Origin: Rhodobacteraceae bacterium UBA6796
GTDB lineage: Bacteria; Pseudomonadota; Alphaproteobacteria; Rhodobacterales; Rhodobacteraceae
Direction: 5' to 3'
Length of the DNA stretch: 64,000 nt
NCBI GenBank assembly: GCA_002452815.1
Contig: DKFM01000020.1
Span: 124,001 to 188,000, forward strand
The notes beneath the pieces were generated by a model. It had not been told where the DNA came from, made no database searches, and saw only the letters and a program-made list of their open reading frames with translations. The translations under genes and the position numbers were made by a program. Below are positions 1-8,427 of this stretch, in pieces (the stretch's first letter is position 1; every line of letters starts with the position of its first letter).

Positions 1-1
1 G

Positions 2-712
2 GGCTGGGTTCTGAACGGCTCGAAAGCCTTCATCTCGGGCGGCGGCTATTCCGATGTCTATGTCACCATGGTGCGCACCGGCGACGACGGCCCCAAGGGG
101 ATTTCGACGGTGATCGTCGAGGACGGCACGCCGGGGCTGAGCTTTGGCGGGCTGGAAGACAAGATGGGCTGGCGTGCGCAGCCGACCGCGCAGGTGCAGT
201 TCGACGATTGTGCGGTGCCTGCCGAAAACCTGCTGGGCGAAGAGGGCAAGGGATTTGTCTACGCGATGGCCGGGCTGGATGGCGGGCGGCTCAACATCGC
301 GGCCTCGGCGCTTGGCGGTGCGCAGGCGGCGCTGAACGCGACGCTGAATTACATGGGCGAGCGCAAGGCCTTCGGCAAATCGCTCGATCAGTTCCAGGCG
401 CTGCAATTCCGTCTGGCCGAGCAGGAGGTCAAGCTGCAATCGGCCCGGATCTTCCTGCGCCAAGCGGCGTGGAAGCTGGACAACAAGGCCCCGGATGCCA
501 CAAAGTTCTGCGCGATGGCAAAGCTTTATGTGACGGACGCGGCGTTTGACGTGGCCAACCAGTGCCTGCAACTGCATGGTGGTTATGGCTATCTGGCCGA
601 TTACGGGATCGAGAAGCTGGTGCGCGATTTGCGCGTGCATCAGATCCTGGAAGGCACCAATGAAATCATGCGGCTGATCGTCGGCCGCGCATTGCTGGCG
701 GAGCGTGGCTGA
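2..712 (+). CDS. Acyl-CoA dehydrogenase, C-terminal part (likely isobutyryl-CoA dehydrogenase)
   Basis: Partial: the reading frame is already open at base 2 and runs 236 codons to TGA at 710-712, so the N-terminal part lies outside the window. The protein shows the C-terminal half of an FAD acyl-CoA dehydrogenase, with the end of the beta domain followed by the helical C-terminal domain. Near the end are the motif QCLQLHGGYGY and the segment ILEGTNEIMR; the Glu in LEGT is the usual catalytic base position of short-chain members. The stop overlaps the next start by one base (TGATG), so the genes are translationally coupled. The next genes encode 3-hydroxyisobutyryl-CoA hydrolase and 3-hydroxyisobutyrate dehydrogenase, which makes isobutyryl-CoA the likely substrate in valine catabolism. 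Substrate choice rests on context; the family is certain. Confidence 0.9.
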   Translation, partial: GWVLNGSKAFISGGGYSDVYVTMVRTGDDGPKGISTVIVEDGTPGLSFGGLEDKMGWRAQPTAQVQFDDCAVPAENLLGEEGKGFVYAMAGLDGGRLNIAASALGGAQAALNATLNYMGERKAFGKSLDQFQALQFRLAEQEVKLQSARIFLRQAAWKLDNKAPDATKFCAMAKLYVTDAAFDVANQCLQLHGGYGYLADYGIEKLVRDLRVHQILEGTNEIMRLIVGRALLAERG

Positions 713-1761
713 TGACAGAGCTTCCGACGATGATCGCCCGCAAGGAAGGCCGCGTCGGGCGGCTGACCTTCAATCGCACGGCGGCGCTCAATGCGCTGGA
801 TCATGAGATGGCCGCGGTGATCGAAGACGCGCTGGACCGCTGGCGCAACGATGCCGAGGTCGCCGCCGTCCTGATCGACGCCGCAGGCGACAGGGCGTTT
901 TGCGCGGGCGGCGATATTGCCGCGATCTATCACGAGGGCCGCAAGGGCGATTTCGAGATCGGCCCGCGCTTCTGGCGCGACGAATACCGGATGAACGCGA
1001 AGATCGCCGAATATCCCAAGCCGATCGTGGCCTTCATGCAGGGCTTCGTGATGGGCGGCGGCGTGGGCGTCGGCGGCCACGCCAGCCACCGCATCGTCGG
1101 CGACAGCACCCAGATCGCCATGCCCGAGACCGGCATCGGCCTGATCCCGGATGTGGGCGGCACGCTGATCCTGGCGCGCGCGCCCGGGCATGTGGGCGAA
1201 TATCTGGGCCTGACCGGCGGGCGGATCGGCGCGGCCGATGCGATCTATGCGGGGTTCGCCGATCTTTATGTGCCCGAGGCGGAATGGGAGGCGCTGAAGG
1301 CGCAGCTGATCGCGACCGGCGATCCGGGCATCCTGCCGCCCGGCGGGCAGCCCGCGCAGCCCGGCCAGCTCGCCGCACAGCGTGCCGAAATCGACGCGGC
1401 CTTCGGTGCGCCGGATCTGCATGCCATCCTTGCAGCGCTGGAAGCTTCGGGCACTGAATTCGCCGCAGCCGCGTTGAAAACCCTGCGGCGCAACTCGGCC
1501 CTGTCCGAGGCGGCGACCCTGGCCCTGGTGCGGATGACGCGGGCGAACCCCACCATTCGCGCCGCGCTGGAGAATGAATTCCGCTTCACCCTGCGCGCTG
1601 TGGAACATGCCGAATTTCTGGAAGGCGTGCGCGCCCAGATCATCGACAAGGACCGCAAGCCGCAGTGGAAATACACGCATGACACGCTGCCCGATGCGGC
1701 GGTGGCGGCACTGCTGGCGCCGCTGCCCGCACAGTGGCGGATCGACTTTGCCGACGCGTGA
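712..1761 (+). CDS. 3-hydroxyisobutyryl-CoA hydrolase (enoyl-CoA hydratase/isomerase fold)
   Basis: 349 aa crotonase-fold protein. The oxyanion-hole segments are visible as CAGGDI near residues 64-69 and GFVMGGGVG near 111-119. The active-site stretch MPETGIGLIPDVGG (about 137-150) carries the Glu and Asp (E139, D147) expected of HIBYL-CoA hydrolases. The length of about 350 aa and the C-terminal extension fit the hydrolase rather than plain enoyl-CoA hydratases of about 260 aa. It would hydrolyse 3-hydroxyisobutyryl-CoA to free acid and CoA in valine degradation. It sits between an acyl-CoA dehydrogenase and mmsB in one operon; its ATG overlaps the upstream stop by one base. An enoyl-CoA hydratase activity cannot be excluded from sequence alone. 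Confidence 0.88.
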   Translation: MTELPTMIARKEGRVGRLTFNRTAALNALDHEMAAVIEDALDRWRNDAEVAAVLIDAAGDRAFCAGGDIAAIYHEGRKGDFEIGPRFWRDEYRMNAKIAEYPKPIVAFMQGFVMGGGVGVGGHASHRIVGDSTQIAMPETGIGLIPDVGGTLILARAPGHVGEYLGLTGGRIGAADAIYAGFADLYVPEAEWEALKAQLIATGDPGILPPGGQPAQPGQLAAQRAEIDAAFGAPDLHAILAALEASGTEFAAAALKTLRRNSALSEAATLALVRMTRANPTIRAALENEFRFTLRAVEHAEFLEGVRAQIIDKDRKPQWKYTHDTLPDAAVAALLAPLPAQWRIDFADA

Positions 1762-1791
1762 CGTGAACTTCAGGATTTTTGGGAGGATAGT

Positions 1792-2667
1792 ATGAAGATC
1801 GGATTTATCGGACTGGGGAATATGGGCGGGCCGATGGCGGCCAATCTGGTCAAGGCGGGCCACACGGTGACGGGGTTCGACCTGACCGCGCCCTGCCCCG
1901 AGGGCGTGACCCGTGCCCCCAGCGCGGCCGAGGCGGCCAGTGCTGCCGATGTGGTCATCACCATGCTGCCCAACGGCGCGATCTTGCGCGCCGTGGCCGC
2001 CGAGGTGATCCCGGCGATGCGCGCGGGCGCGGTGCTGTGCGATTGTTCCACCGTTGATGTGGACAGCGCGCGTGCGGTGGCCGAACAGGCGGCGGCGGCG
2101 GGGATTGGCGCGCTGGATGCGCCGGTTTCGGGCGGGGTCGGGGGGGCCACCAATGGCACGCTGACCTTCATGGCGGGCGGCACTGACGCGGCCTTTGCCA
2201 CGGTCAAGCCGCTGTTTGACATCATGGGTCAAAAGGCCGTGCATTGCGGCGAGGCGGGCGCCGGACAATCCGCCAAGATCTGCAACAACATGATCCTGGG
2301 CGTGACGATGATCGCCACCTGCGAGGCTTTCGCGCTGGCCGACAAACTGGGCCTTGACCGGCAGAAGATGTTCGATGTGGTCTCGACCTCGTCGGGGTAC
2401 AGCTGGTCGATGAACGCCTATTGCCCGGCCCCGGGCGTGGGGCCGACGACGCCCGCAGATAACGGCTACAAACCCGGCTTCGCGGCCGAGCTGATGCTGA
2501 AGGACCTGCGGCTGAGCCAGCAGGCCGCCGACAGCGCCGATGCGGATACCCCGATGGGACAACTGGCCACCGCGCTCTATACCCAGTTCGTCGAGGCAGA
2601 GAACGGCCGCGGCATGGATTTCTCGGCGATGCTGCCGCGGTTCGAGGGGCGCGGCCGGCAAGGCTGA
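1792..2667 (+). CDS. mmsB: 3-hydroxyisobutyrate dehydrogenase
   Basis: 291 aa. The N-terminal Rossmann motif GLGNMGGPMA (residues 7-16) binds NAD. The substrate-binding motif DAPVSGGVGGA lies near 109-119 and the catalytic lysine in GAGQSAKICNNM is about K162. These are the standard signatures of 3-hydroxyisobutyrate dehydrogenases, which oxidise 3-hydroxyisobutyrate to methylmalonate semialdehyde. The gene follows the hydrolase after 30 bases and has a good Shine-Dalgarno (gggagga) just before ATG 1792. It is the last gene of the valine operon; a perfect hairpin follows at 2699-2728. The methylmalonate-semialdehyde dehydrogenase that would act next is not in the window. Confidence 0.95.
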   Translation: MKIGFIGLGNMGGPMAANLVKAGHTVTGFDLTAPCPEGVTRAPSAAEAASAADVVITMLPNGAILRAVAAEVIPAMRAGAVLCDCSTVDVDSARAVAEQAAAAGIGALDAPVSGGVGGATNGTLTFMAGGTDAAFATVKPLFDIMGQKAVHCGEAGAGQSAKICNNMILGVTMIATCEAFALADKLGLDRQKMFDVVSTSSGYSWSMNAYCPAPGVGPTTPADNGYKPGFAAELMLKDLRLSQQAADSADADTPMGQLATALYTQFVEAENGRGMDFSAMLPRFEGRGRQG

Positions 2668-2698
2668 GCGACGATCCGCGCGAACCACAGGACATGAC

Positions 2699-2728
2699 CG
2701 GGGCGGGCGACGGAAATCGCCCGCCCCG
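2699..2728 (+). terminator. Hairpin after the valine operon
   Basis: A 12-bp perfect stem, CGGGGCGGGCGA and its complement, closes a CGGAAA hexaloop 31 bases after the mmsB stop. No T-tract follows, so it may stabilise the 3' end or need a factor rather than act as a classical intrinsic terminator. Confidence 0.6.
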
Positions 2729-2766
2729 ACGTTCATCTTGAAGCTCAGTCTTCGAGGAGAGCAGAG

Positions 2767-3198
2767 ATGACCAAAACCATGACGAAACTGACCCTGGCCT
2801 CCATGGCGGGGGTTCTGGCACTGGGGCTGTCGGCCCCGTTTGCACAGGCACAACCGAAGGGCCAGCAAATCCCGCCCGGATGCGTCCTGCTGCCCAATGG
2901 CAAGTTGCAATGCAATAACGCCAGCGGCAAACAGGCGGTCCCGGCAATTCAGAACCGCGACCAGAATACGGTGCGCCAACAAAACCGGCAGCAGAACAAG
3001 GTTCAGGCCCATGTGATGCCGCGCATCGGCGCCTCGGCCAAGGGGGCGCCGATCTTTCAGCAGGCCAAGATCAGCCGTCTGCCCAAGCCCCCCGCCCATC
3101 AGCATTACCGGGTGCTCGACGGCACCATCGTGCGCGTTGACAGTGATACGCTGAAGGTCATCGCGGTGATGGGGCTGATGAGCGATTTGATGAAATGA
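2767..3198 (+). CDS. Small secreted RcnB-like protein, paralogue 1
   Basis: 143 aa with a clear Sec signal peptide: a basic N-terminus, a hydrophobic core and an AQA-type cleavage site near residue 28. The mature part has a short Cys-flanked segment GCVLLPNGKLQC and a Gln/Asn-rich middle. It ends in a YRVLDGTIVRVDSDT..KVIAVMGL stretch that resembles the C-termini of the two small proteins at 4422 and 4778. Proteins of this kind in alphaproteobacteria are usually assigned to the RcnB/DUF1236-like group of periplasmic proteins. No biochemical function is assured. The Shine-Dalgarno gaggag stands 7 bases before ATG 2767. Confidence 0.75.
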   Translation: MTKTMTKLTLASMAGVLALGLSAPFAQAQPKGQQIPPGCVLLPNGKLQCNNASGKQAVPAIQNRDQNTVRQQNRQQNKVQAHVMPRIGASAKGAPIFQQAKISRLPKPPAHQHYRVLDGTIVRVDSDTLKVIAVMGLMSDLMK

Positions 3199-3257
3199 GA
3201 ACCGGATGCGGCGGTGCGGGTGCTTGCGCCCGCCCGCCGAGGCGCTACAACCGGCGC

Positions 3258-3908
3258 ATGACCGACTGGATTTCGCACACCCCCGCGCTCGATGCGCTTG
3301 ACGCGCCCTCGCGCGCCCGGCTTGCGGGGCTGCCGCAGCAGACCTTGCCGCGCGGCACCGTGCTGTTTCGCCCCGGCGATGCGGTCGAGGGCTTCGCCAT
3401 CGTTCTGTCGGGCCGGATCGAGGTGTTCCTGACCGGCGCGGGCGGGCGTGAATTGCTGCTTTATGCGGTCGAGCCCGGCCAAAGCTGCGTGCAGACGACG
3501 CTCGGGCTCTTGGGCGAGGCGCCCTATTCGACCGAGGCGATCACCGCACAGGAAACCGAAGTGGTGATGATCCCGCGCCCGTTGTTCCGTGCGCTGATGG
3601 ACAGCGCCCCGGCCTTTCGTCAGCTGGTCTTTGCGGCTTTCGCGGAACGGATGGGAGGGATGATCCAGCTGATGGAGCGGGTCTCTTTCCAGTCCGTGGA
3701 ATGCCGTCTGGCCGACTGGCTTTGCACCCGGGCCGAGGGCGGCCGCGTGCAGGCCACCCAGGCCGAGATCGCCACCCAGATCGGATCGGCCCGCGAGGTC
3801 GTCTCGCGCAGGCTCGATGCCTTTGCCCGCCGCGGCTGGGTGCAGACCGAACGCGGCGCAGTGGTGCTGACCGACCCGGGCGCCTTGCGCCGATTGGCGC
3901 TGAGCTAA
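3258..3908 (+). CDS. Crp/Fnr-family transcriptional regulator
   Basis: 216 aa from ATG 3258; an upstream in-frame extension is rejected because it would overlap the previous gene and adds an Arg-rich, non-family leader. Residues about 20-130 form a cyclic-nucleotide-binding-type beta roll (FRPGDAVEGFAIVLSGRIEVF). The C-terminal winged helix contains QAEIATQIGSAREVVSRRLD. The recognition helix has the E-x-x-S-R arrangement (EVVSR) of FNR-type proteins, which read TTGAT half-sites, rather than the RE..R of CRP. No N-terminal cysteine cluster is present, so it is not an oxygen-sensing Fe-S FNR; a haem-based or redox Nnr/Dnr-like sensor is possible but unproven. It lies just upstream of a DUF2892 membrane protein. 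Confidence 0.88.
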   Translation: MTDWISHTPALDALDAPSRARLAGLPQQTLPRGTVLFRPGDAVEGFAIVLSGRIEVFLTGAGGRELLLYAVEPGQSCVQTTLGLLGEAPYSTEAITAQETEVVMIPRPLFRALMDSAPAFRQLVFAAFAERMGGMIQLMERVSFQSVECRLADWLCTRAEGGRVQATQAEIATQIGSAREVVSRRLDAFARRGWVQTERGAVVLTDPGALRRLALS

Positions 3909-4062
3909 GGTGGCTGAAGGTCCCGACTGGCCAGCCCGCACCTTTCCCGACTGCGTGATCATGTCACAGACGCCATGCCCAAGCCGTGCTAGGGTCATCT
4001 GACCGTGGGCACACAAGGCTGCGTGCCCCAGCGGCCTGAAACGCGCAAGACTGGAGATACAC

Positions 4063-4266
4063 ATGTTCAAAAGCAATGTCGGCGGGATGGATCGCATCCT
4101 GCGCATCGTTGTCGGCCTCGCCCTGCTGGCGGGATTTTTCCTCAACGCCGAAGCGACCTATCGCTGGGCCTATCTGATCGGCATCGTGCCGCTGGCCACC
4201 GGCCTGCTGGGCACCTGCCCGCTCTATTCGATCTTCGGACTGAACACCTGCCCGATGAAGAAATAA
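4063..4266 (+). CDS. DUF2892 (YgaP-like) small inner-membrane protein
   Basis: 67 aa. Two hydrophobic helices, about residues 11-27 and 34-50, flank a short polar loop, and the protein ends in GTCPLYSIFGLNTCPMKK. The N-terminal NVGGMDRILRIVVG and the paired cysteine motifs (TCPLY, NTCP) are the hallmarks of DUF2892. In E. coli YgaP this two-helix unit is fused to a rhodanese domain; here it stands alone. The Shine-Dalgarno ctggag precedes ATG 4063. It follows the Crp/Fnr gene after a 154-base gap and is followed by a strong hairpin. A link to sulfane-sulfur or redox chemistry is inferred from the family only. Confidence 0.85.
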   Translation: MFKSNVGGMDRILRIVVGLALLAGFFLNAEATYRWAYLIGIVPLATGLLGTCPLYSIFGLNTCPMKK

Positions 4267-4272
4267 GCCCTT

Positions 4273-4306
4273 GCCCCCGCCCGGCCCGTTGTGGCCGGGC
4301 GGGGGC
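4273..4306 (+). terminator. Strong hairpin after the DUF2892 gene
   Basis: A perfect 14-bp GC-rich stem with a CGTTGT loop starts 6 bases after the stop codon. It is followed by GAAAAGG rather than a T-tract. Likely transcript end. Confidence 0.7.
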
Positions 4307-4421
4307 GAAAAGGCATGATGCGCGGAACCTTGCGCAATCACCAGGCGTTGAATTGGCGCCCGTGGATTGAAACTTTATCTGTGGGCCAGATAATCGCAGC
4401 AGAACAAGGCAGACCGACATC

Positions 4422-4778
4422 ATGACCCACCTTGCCCATATCCTGATCGGGGCGTCGCTCGCCCTCGCGCCGGCGGCCGCCTTGGCCGACAAACCCAACA
4501 AGCATGGTCACGACCATGGTTTCGTGCAGGTCGCGCAGGGCTGCCCGCCCGGGCTGGCCAAGAAGAACAACGGCTGCCTGCCCCCCGGCCATGCGAAACG
4601 CATCTGGCAACGGGGCGAGCGCATCGAGTCGGATTACATCGTGATCCGCGACCCCACGCGCTATCGCCTCGACCCGCGCCAGACCTATTGGCAAAGCGGC
4701 GACTACATCTATCGGGTGGACCGGGAAACCGGGAAGGTTCTGGCGCTGATCGGGGCGATTTCTGCACTGGTCAATTGA
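4422..4778 (+). CDS. Small secreted RcnB-like protein, paralogue 2
   Basis: 118 aa with a signal peptide (hydrophobic core LIGASLALAPAAALA, cleavage near ALA). A His-rich patch (KHGHDHG) follows. Next comes the repeat-like motif CPPGLAKKNNGCLPPGHAKR, which recurs in many short alphaproteobacterial periplasmic proteins. The C-terminus has the RcnB-like YIYRVDRETGKVLALIG strand. From memory, such proteins are often mislabelled excinuclease ABC subunit A in databases; here the group does sit next to the true uvrA. The stop overlaps the start of the next paralogue by one base (TGATG). The role is unknown; periplasmic metal handling is a family-level guess. Confidence 0.75.
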   Translation: MTHLAHILIGASLALAPAAALADKPNKHGHDHGFVQVAQGCPPGLAKKNNGCLPPGHAKRIWQRGERIESDYIVIRDPTRYRLDPRQTYWQSGDYIYRVDRETGKVLALIGAISALVN

Positions 4779-5134
4779 TGGCTCTGGCCCGTCACATTCC
4801 CAGACTTGCAGCACTTCTTGCGCTCTCAGTGCCGGCCGGGGCGCAAACAGCGCCCACGACCGGCACCGCCCCCGAATGCAGGGTTCTGTCCGCGACCGGC
4901 GACCGGTTTTGCAAGCAGGGCACACGCTGGGTATTGTCCAATGCCACAGCGCCGGACTATGCCCCCGGCGATGCCTTCCCGGTTTACGAGCATTCCATGC
5001 TGATGGATCTGAAGCGCCATGGCCTGCCCCCCGTTGACGGGCCATGGCGGTATTATCTGGTCAACGGTATGATCTACAAGGTATCCGCGACCACCGCGAC
5101 GGTTCTGGAAGTCGTCGGCCGCGCCCGCCGCTGA
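4778..5134 (+). CDS. Small secreted protein, paralogue 3
   Basis: 118 aa from ATG 4778, which overlaps the previous stop by one base and gives a proper signal peptide (basic start, LAALLALSVPAGAQT). Upstream in-frame codons would read into the preceding gene and destroy that peptide. The mature part has two cysteines (ECRVLS and RFCKQG) and ends in RYYLVNGMIYKVSATTATVLEVVG, which parallels the YRV...VDxxT..V.A.. ends of the two proteins upstream. Function unknown. Coupled translation with paralogue 2 suggests they act together. Confidence 0.7.
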   Translation: MALARHIPRLAALLALSVPAGAQTAPTTGTAPECRVLSATGDRFCKQGTRWVLSNATAPDYAPGDAFPVYEHSMLMDLKRHGLPPVDGPWRYYLVNGMIYKVSATTATVLEVVGRARR

Positions 5135-5152
5135 GCGATGGGAGAAGGTGTA

Positions 5153-5261
5153 GCCCCCCGGCTGCGCCTTCCGAATATTTCAGGCCAGAAGAAACGGGCC
5201 CTTCATCTTTCCCAAGAGACCTCGGGGGTAAGCGACCCTGGCCAAAGGGGGCAGCGCCCCC
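5153..5261. repeat. Intergenic repeat copy A (convergent gene ends)
   Basis: It fills the space between the converging ends of the secreted-protein operon and uvrA. It has the family features in a diverged form: a GAATATTTCAGGCCAGAAG block at 5173-5191, an inverted counterpart ending in a CTCGGGGGT block near 5221, and a GGGGGC-AGC-GCCCCC hairpin at 5247-5261 that touches the uvrA stop codon. Confidence 0.6.
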
Positions 5262-8134
5262 TATTCCGCCGCAGCCTTGATCCCCAGCATCGGGGCAAGA
5301 TAGCGCCCCGTATGACTGCGCGGGTTCAGGGCGACCTCTTCAGGGGTTCCCTCGGCCACCACCTCGCCGCCGCCGTCGCCCCCCTCGGGCCCGATGTCGA
5401 TGATCCAGTCGGCCGTCTTGATGACATCGAGGTTATGCTCGATCACCACCACGGTATTGCCCTGATCGACCAGGCTGTGCAGCACCTCCAGCAGTTTGCG
5501 CACATCCTCGAAATGCAGGCCCGTCGTCGGTTCATCAAGGATATAAAGCGTGCGCCCCGTCGCCCGGCGGCTGAGTTCTTTCGACAGCTTGACGCGCTGC
5601 GCCTCGCCGCCCGACAGGGTCGTCGCCTGCTGGCCGACCTTGATATAGCCCAGCCCCACCTCGACCAGCGCATCCATCTTTTCGCGGATCGAGGGCACGG
5701 CCTTGAAAAACTCCTGCGCGTCTTCGACCGTCATATCAAGAACGTCTGCGATGCTCTTGTTCTTGAAGGTAACTTCCAGCGTTTCACGGTTGTAGCGATG
5801 GCCCTTGCAGGTTTCGCATTCGACATAGACATCGGGCAGGAAGTGCATCTCGATCTTGATCACGCCGTCGCCCTGGCAGGCCTCGCAACGGCCACCCTTG
5901 ACGTTGAAGCTGAACCGCCCCGGCTTGTAGCCGCGTGCCTTGGCCTCGGGCAGGCCTGCGAACCAGTCGCGGATCGGGGTGAAGGCGCCGGTATAGGTGG
6001 CCGGGTTCGAGCGCGGCGTGCGGCCGATCGGGCGCTGGTCGATGTCGATCACCTTATCCAGATGTTCAAGCCCCTTGACCGTGTCGCAGGGCGCGGGCGT
6101 CTGGCGCGCACCGTTCAGCCGCATGCTTGCAGTCTTGAACAGGGTCTCGATGGTCAGCGTGGACTTGCCGCCGCCCGACACCCCCGTGACGCAGACGAAT
6201 TTCCCCAGCGGAAAATCAACCGTCACATCCTTCAAGTTATTCCCGCAAGCCTTTACGACTGTTAGTTTTTTCTTGTTCCCATTGCGCCGCTCGGCGGGTA
6301 CTTCGATGCGCCGTGTGCCCGACAGATATTGCCCCGTCAGACTGGCCGGATCGGCGGCGATTTCAGCGGGCGTGCCCTGCGCCACCACGCGCCCGCCATG
6401 CACACCGGCCCCCGGGCCGATGTCGAAAACGTAATCGGCATGGCGGATCGCGTCTTCGTCATGTTCGACCACCAGCACCGAATTGCCCTGATCGCGCAGG
6501 TTCTTGAGCGTGCCCAGAAGCCGGTCATTGTCGCGCTGATGCAGCCCGATCGAGGGTTCGTCGAGAACATAAAGCACCCCGGTCAGCCCCGATCCAATCT
6601 GGCTGGCCAACCGGATCCGCTGGCTTTCCCCGCCCGACAAGGTGCCCGCCGCACGCGAGAGCGTCAGGTAATCGAGCCCGACATTCACAAGGAATCCAAG
6701 GCGTTCACGGATTTCCTTGAGGATCGCATGGGCGATTTCATTCTTCTGTTTGCTCAGCGAGGCGGGCACGGTCGCGATCCAGGCGAAGGCCTCCTTGATC
6801 GACATCTCGACCACCTGGCCGATATGCAGACCGCCAATCTTCACCGCCAGCGCCTCAGGCTTCAGCCGGTAACCGTGGCAGGCGCCGCAGGGACGATTGT
6901 TCTGATAGCGCTCCATCTCCTCGCGCGACCAGGCGCTGTCGGTCTCGCGATAGCGGCGCTCCATATTCGGGACGATGCCTTCGAAGGTGCGGCTGACCTC
7001 ATAGACACGGCCGCCTTCATCGAAGCGGAACCGGATCTCGTCCTCGCCCGAACCATAGAGGAAAAGTTTCTGAACTTCGGGGGGCAAGTCCTTCCACTGC
7101 TTGCGTTTATCGAAACCGTAATGTTTCGCCAGCGCGTCGATGGTCTGGGTGAAATAGGGACTTTTCGACTTGGCCCAAGGTGCCAGCGCCCCCTGCGCCA
7201 GGGTCAGCGTGACATCGGGCACCACCAGCCGTTCGTCGAAAAACAGCTCGACCCCAAGCCCGTCGCAGACCGGGCAGGCCCCGAAGGGCGCGTTGAAGGA
7301 AAACAGCCGCGGCTCGATTTCCGGGATGGTGAAGCCCGACACCGGGCAGGCGAATTTTTCCGAGAAGGTCAGTTTCAGCGGCTCCTGCCCCGCCTCCAAC
7401 TGCTCGGCGCTCAGCGCTTCTTCGAACAGCGTGATCCCGTCGGCCAGATTCAGCGCGGTGCGCAGACTGTCGGCCAGCCGCGTTTCCAGACCTTCGCGCA
7501 CCACGATCCGGTCCACCACCACGTCGATATTGTGGCGGAACTTCTTGTCCAGAACGGGCGGCTCCTCCAACTCGTAGAACGCGCCATTGACCTTGACGCG
7601 CTGAAAGCCCTGCTTGTGCAGTTCTATGAATTCCTTGCGGTATTCGCCCTTGCGGTCGCGCACGATGGGCGCCAGCAGATAGCCGCGCGTGCCCTCGGGC
7701 AGCGCCATGATCCGGTCGACCATGTCCTGCACCTGCTGTGCCTCGATCGGCAGGCCGGTCGCGGGGCTGTAGGGGGTGCCGGCGCGCGCGAACAGCAGGC
7801 GCATGTAGTCGTAGATCTCGGTCACGGTGCCGACGGTCGAACGCGGGTTCTTCGAGGTGGTCTTCTGCTCGATGGAAATCGCCGGGCTCAGCCCCGAGAT
7901 ATGGTCGACATCGGGCTTGCCCATCATGTCAAGGAACTGCCGGGCATAGGCCGACAGACTTTCGACATAGCGGCGCTGGCCTTCGGCATAGATCGTGTCG
8001 AAGGCAAGGCTGGACTTGCCGGAGCCCGAGAGGCCGGTGATGACCACGAACTGATCGCGCGGAATATCCAGATCGACGCCCTTGAGGTTATGCTCGCGCG
8101 CGCCGCGCACCTCGATGAACTTCTGCTCGGCCAT
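5261..8134 (-). CDS. uvrA: Excinuclease ABC subunit A
   Basis: 957 aa, the usual UvrA length, from the ATG that gives [17 protein letters not shown]; a codon six residues upstream is less typical. UvrA is the ATP-driven damage-recognition subunit of UvrABC nucleotide excision repair. Both ABC modules are visible: Walker [13 protein letters not shown] near the N-terminus and [10 protein letters not shown] in the second half, with signatures LSGGESQRI and LSGGEAQRV. The second zinc module is intact (RCEACQGDG and ECETCKGH). The first reads CPVSG followed by GACPVCDG, so one of the four expected cysteines is Ser. An SOS-type box at 8199-8213 lies 65 bases upstream, so LexA control and damage induction are likely. 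Confidence 0.98.
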   Translation of the reverse strand: MAEQKFIEVRGAREHNLKGVDLDIPRDQFVVITGLSGSGKSSLAFDTIYAEGQRRYVESLSAYARQFLDMMGKPDVDHISGLSPAISIEQKTTSKNPRSTVGTVTEIYDYMRLLFARAGTPYSPATGLPIEAQQVQDMVDRIMALPEGTRGYLLAPIVRDRKGEYRKEFIELHKQGFQRVKVNGAFYELEEPPVLDKKFRHNIDVVVDRIVVREGLETRLADSLRTALNLADGITLFEEALSAEQLEAGQEPLKLTFSEKFACPVSGFTIPEIEPRLFSFNAPFGACPVCDGLGVELFFDERLVVPDVTLTLAQGALAPWAKSKSPYFTQTIDALAKHYGFDKRKQWKDLPPEVQKLFLYGSGEDEIRFRFDEGGRVYEVSRTFEGIVPNMERRYRETDSAWSREEMERYQNNRPCGACHGYRLKPEALAVKIGGLHIGQVVEMSIKEAFAWIATVPASLSKQKNEIAHAILKEIRERLGFLVNVGLDYLTLSRAAGTLSGGESQRIRLASQIGSGLTGVLYVLDEPSIGLHQRDNDRLLGTLKNLRDQGNSVLVVEHDEDAIRHADYVFDIGPGAGVHGGRVVAQGTPAEIAADPASLTGQYLSGTRRIEVPAERRNGNKKKLTVVKACGNNLKDVTVDFPLGKFVCVTGVSGGGKSTLTIETLFKTASMRLNGARQTPAPCDTVKGLEHLDKVIDIDQRPIGRTPRSNPATYTGAFTPIRDWFAGLPEAKARGYKPGRFSFNVKGGRCEACQGDGVIKIEMHFLPDVYVECETCKGHRYNRETLEVTFKNKSIADVLDMTVEDAQEFFKAVPSIREKMDALVEVGLGYIKVGQQATTLSGGEAQRVKLSKELSRRATGRTLYILDEPTTGLHFEDVRKLLEVLHSLVDQGNTVVVIEHNLDVIKTADWIIDIGPEGGDGGGEVVAEGTPEEVALNPRSHTGRYLAPMLGIKAAAE

Positions 8135-8198
8135 GACTGCCCCCGTTTCCACCCTCCCTAGATAGGCGAGCGCGGGCGAGTCTCCAACCCAAATATGC

Positions 8199-8213
8199 GA
8201 ACGAAGGGGGAAC
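8199..8213 (-). promoter_or_regulatory. LexA/SOS box upstream of uvrA
   Basis: The top strand reads GAAC-GAAGGGG-GAAC, which on the uvrA strand is GTTC-N7-GTTC. This is the direct-repeat LexA operator of alphaproteobacteria, described for Rhodobacter. It sits 65 bases before the uvrA ATG and next to a CATATT sequence that could be a -10 element. The box also lies upstream of the divergent rhodanese gene (8428), but at 215 bases it is less likely to serve it. Confidence 0.8.
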
Positions 8214-8427
8214 TTTTGGCGGGAAACACGGGCCTGCTGCGTTTCGCGCCGCTTCGCCCTGCGCCCGCGATTTCAGCGACCCGGCCAACAGACGGCCCCC
8301 GGCATCACTCATTCCGTTTTATGAATACAAATTTAGCTGCGATGCAGCATTTCCTCTTGATTTGCGCCCCCCATCTGACCACATCAGGGCAAACGGGGCC
8401 CTGGGCCCCTCAGCGAAAGGTAACGCG

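Noticed and set aside
640..3105. Long minus-strand frame across the valine operon.
   Set aside because: It is antisense to three well-supported genes and resembles no family.
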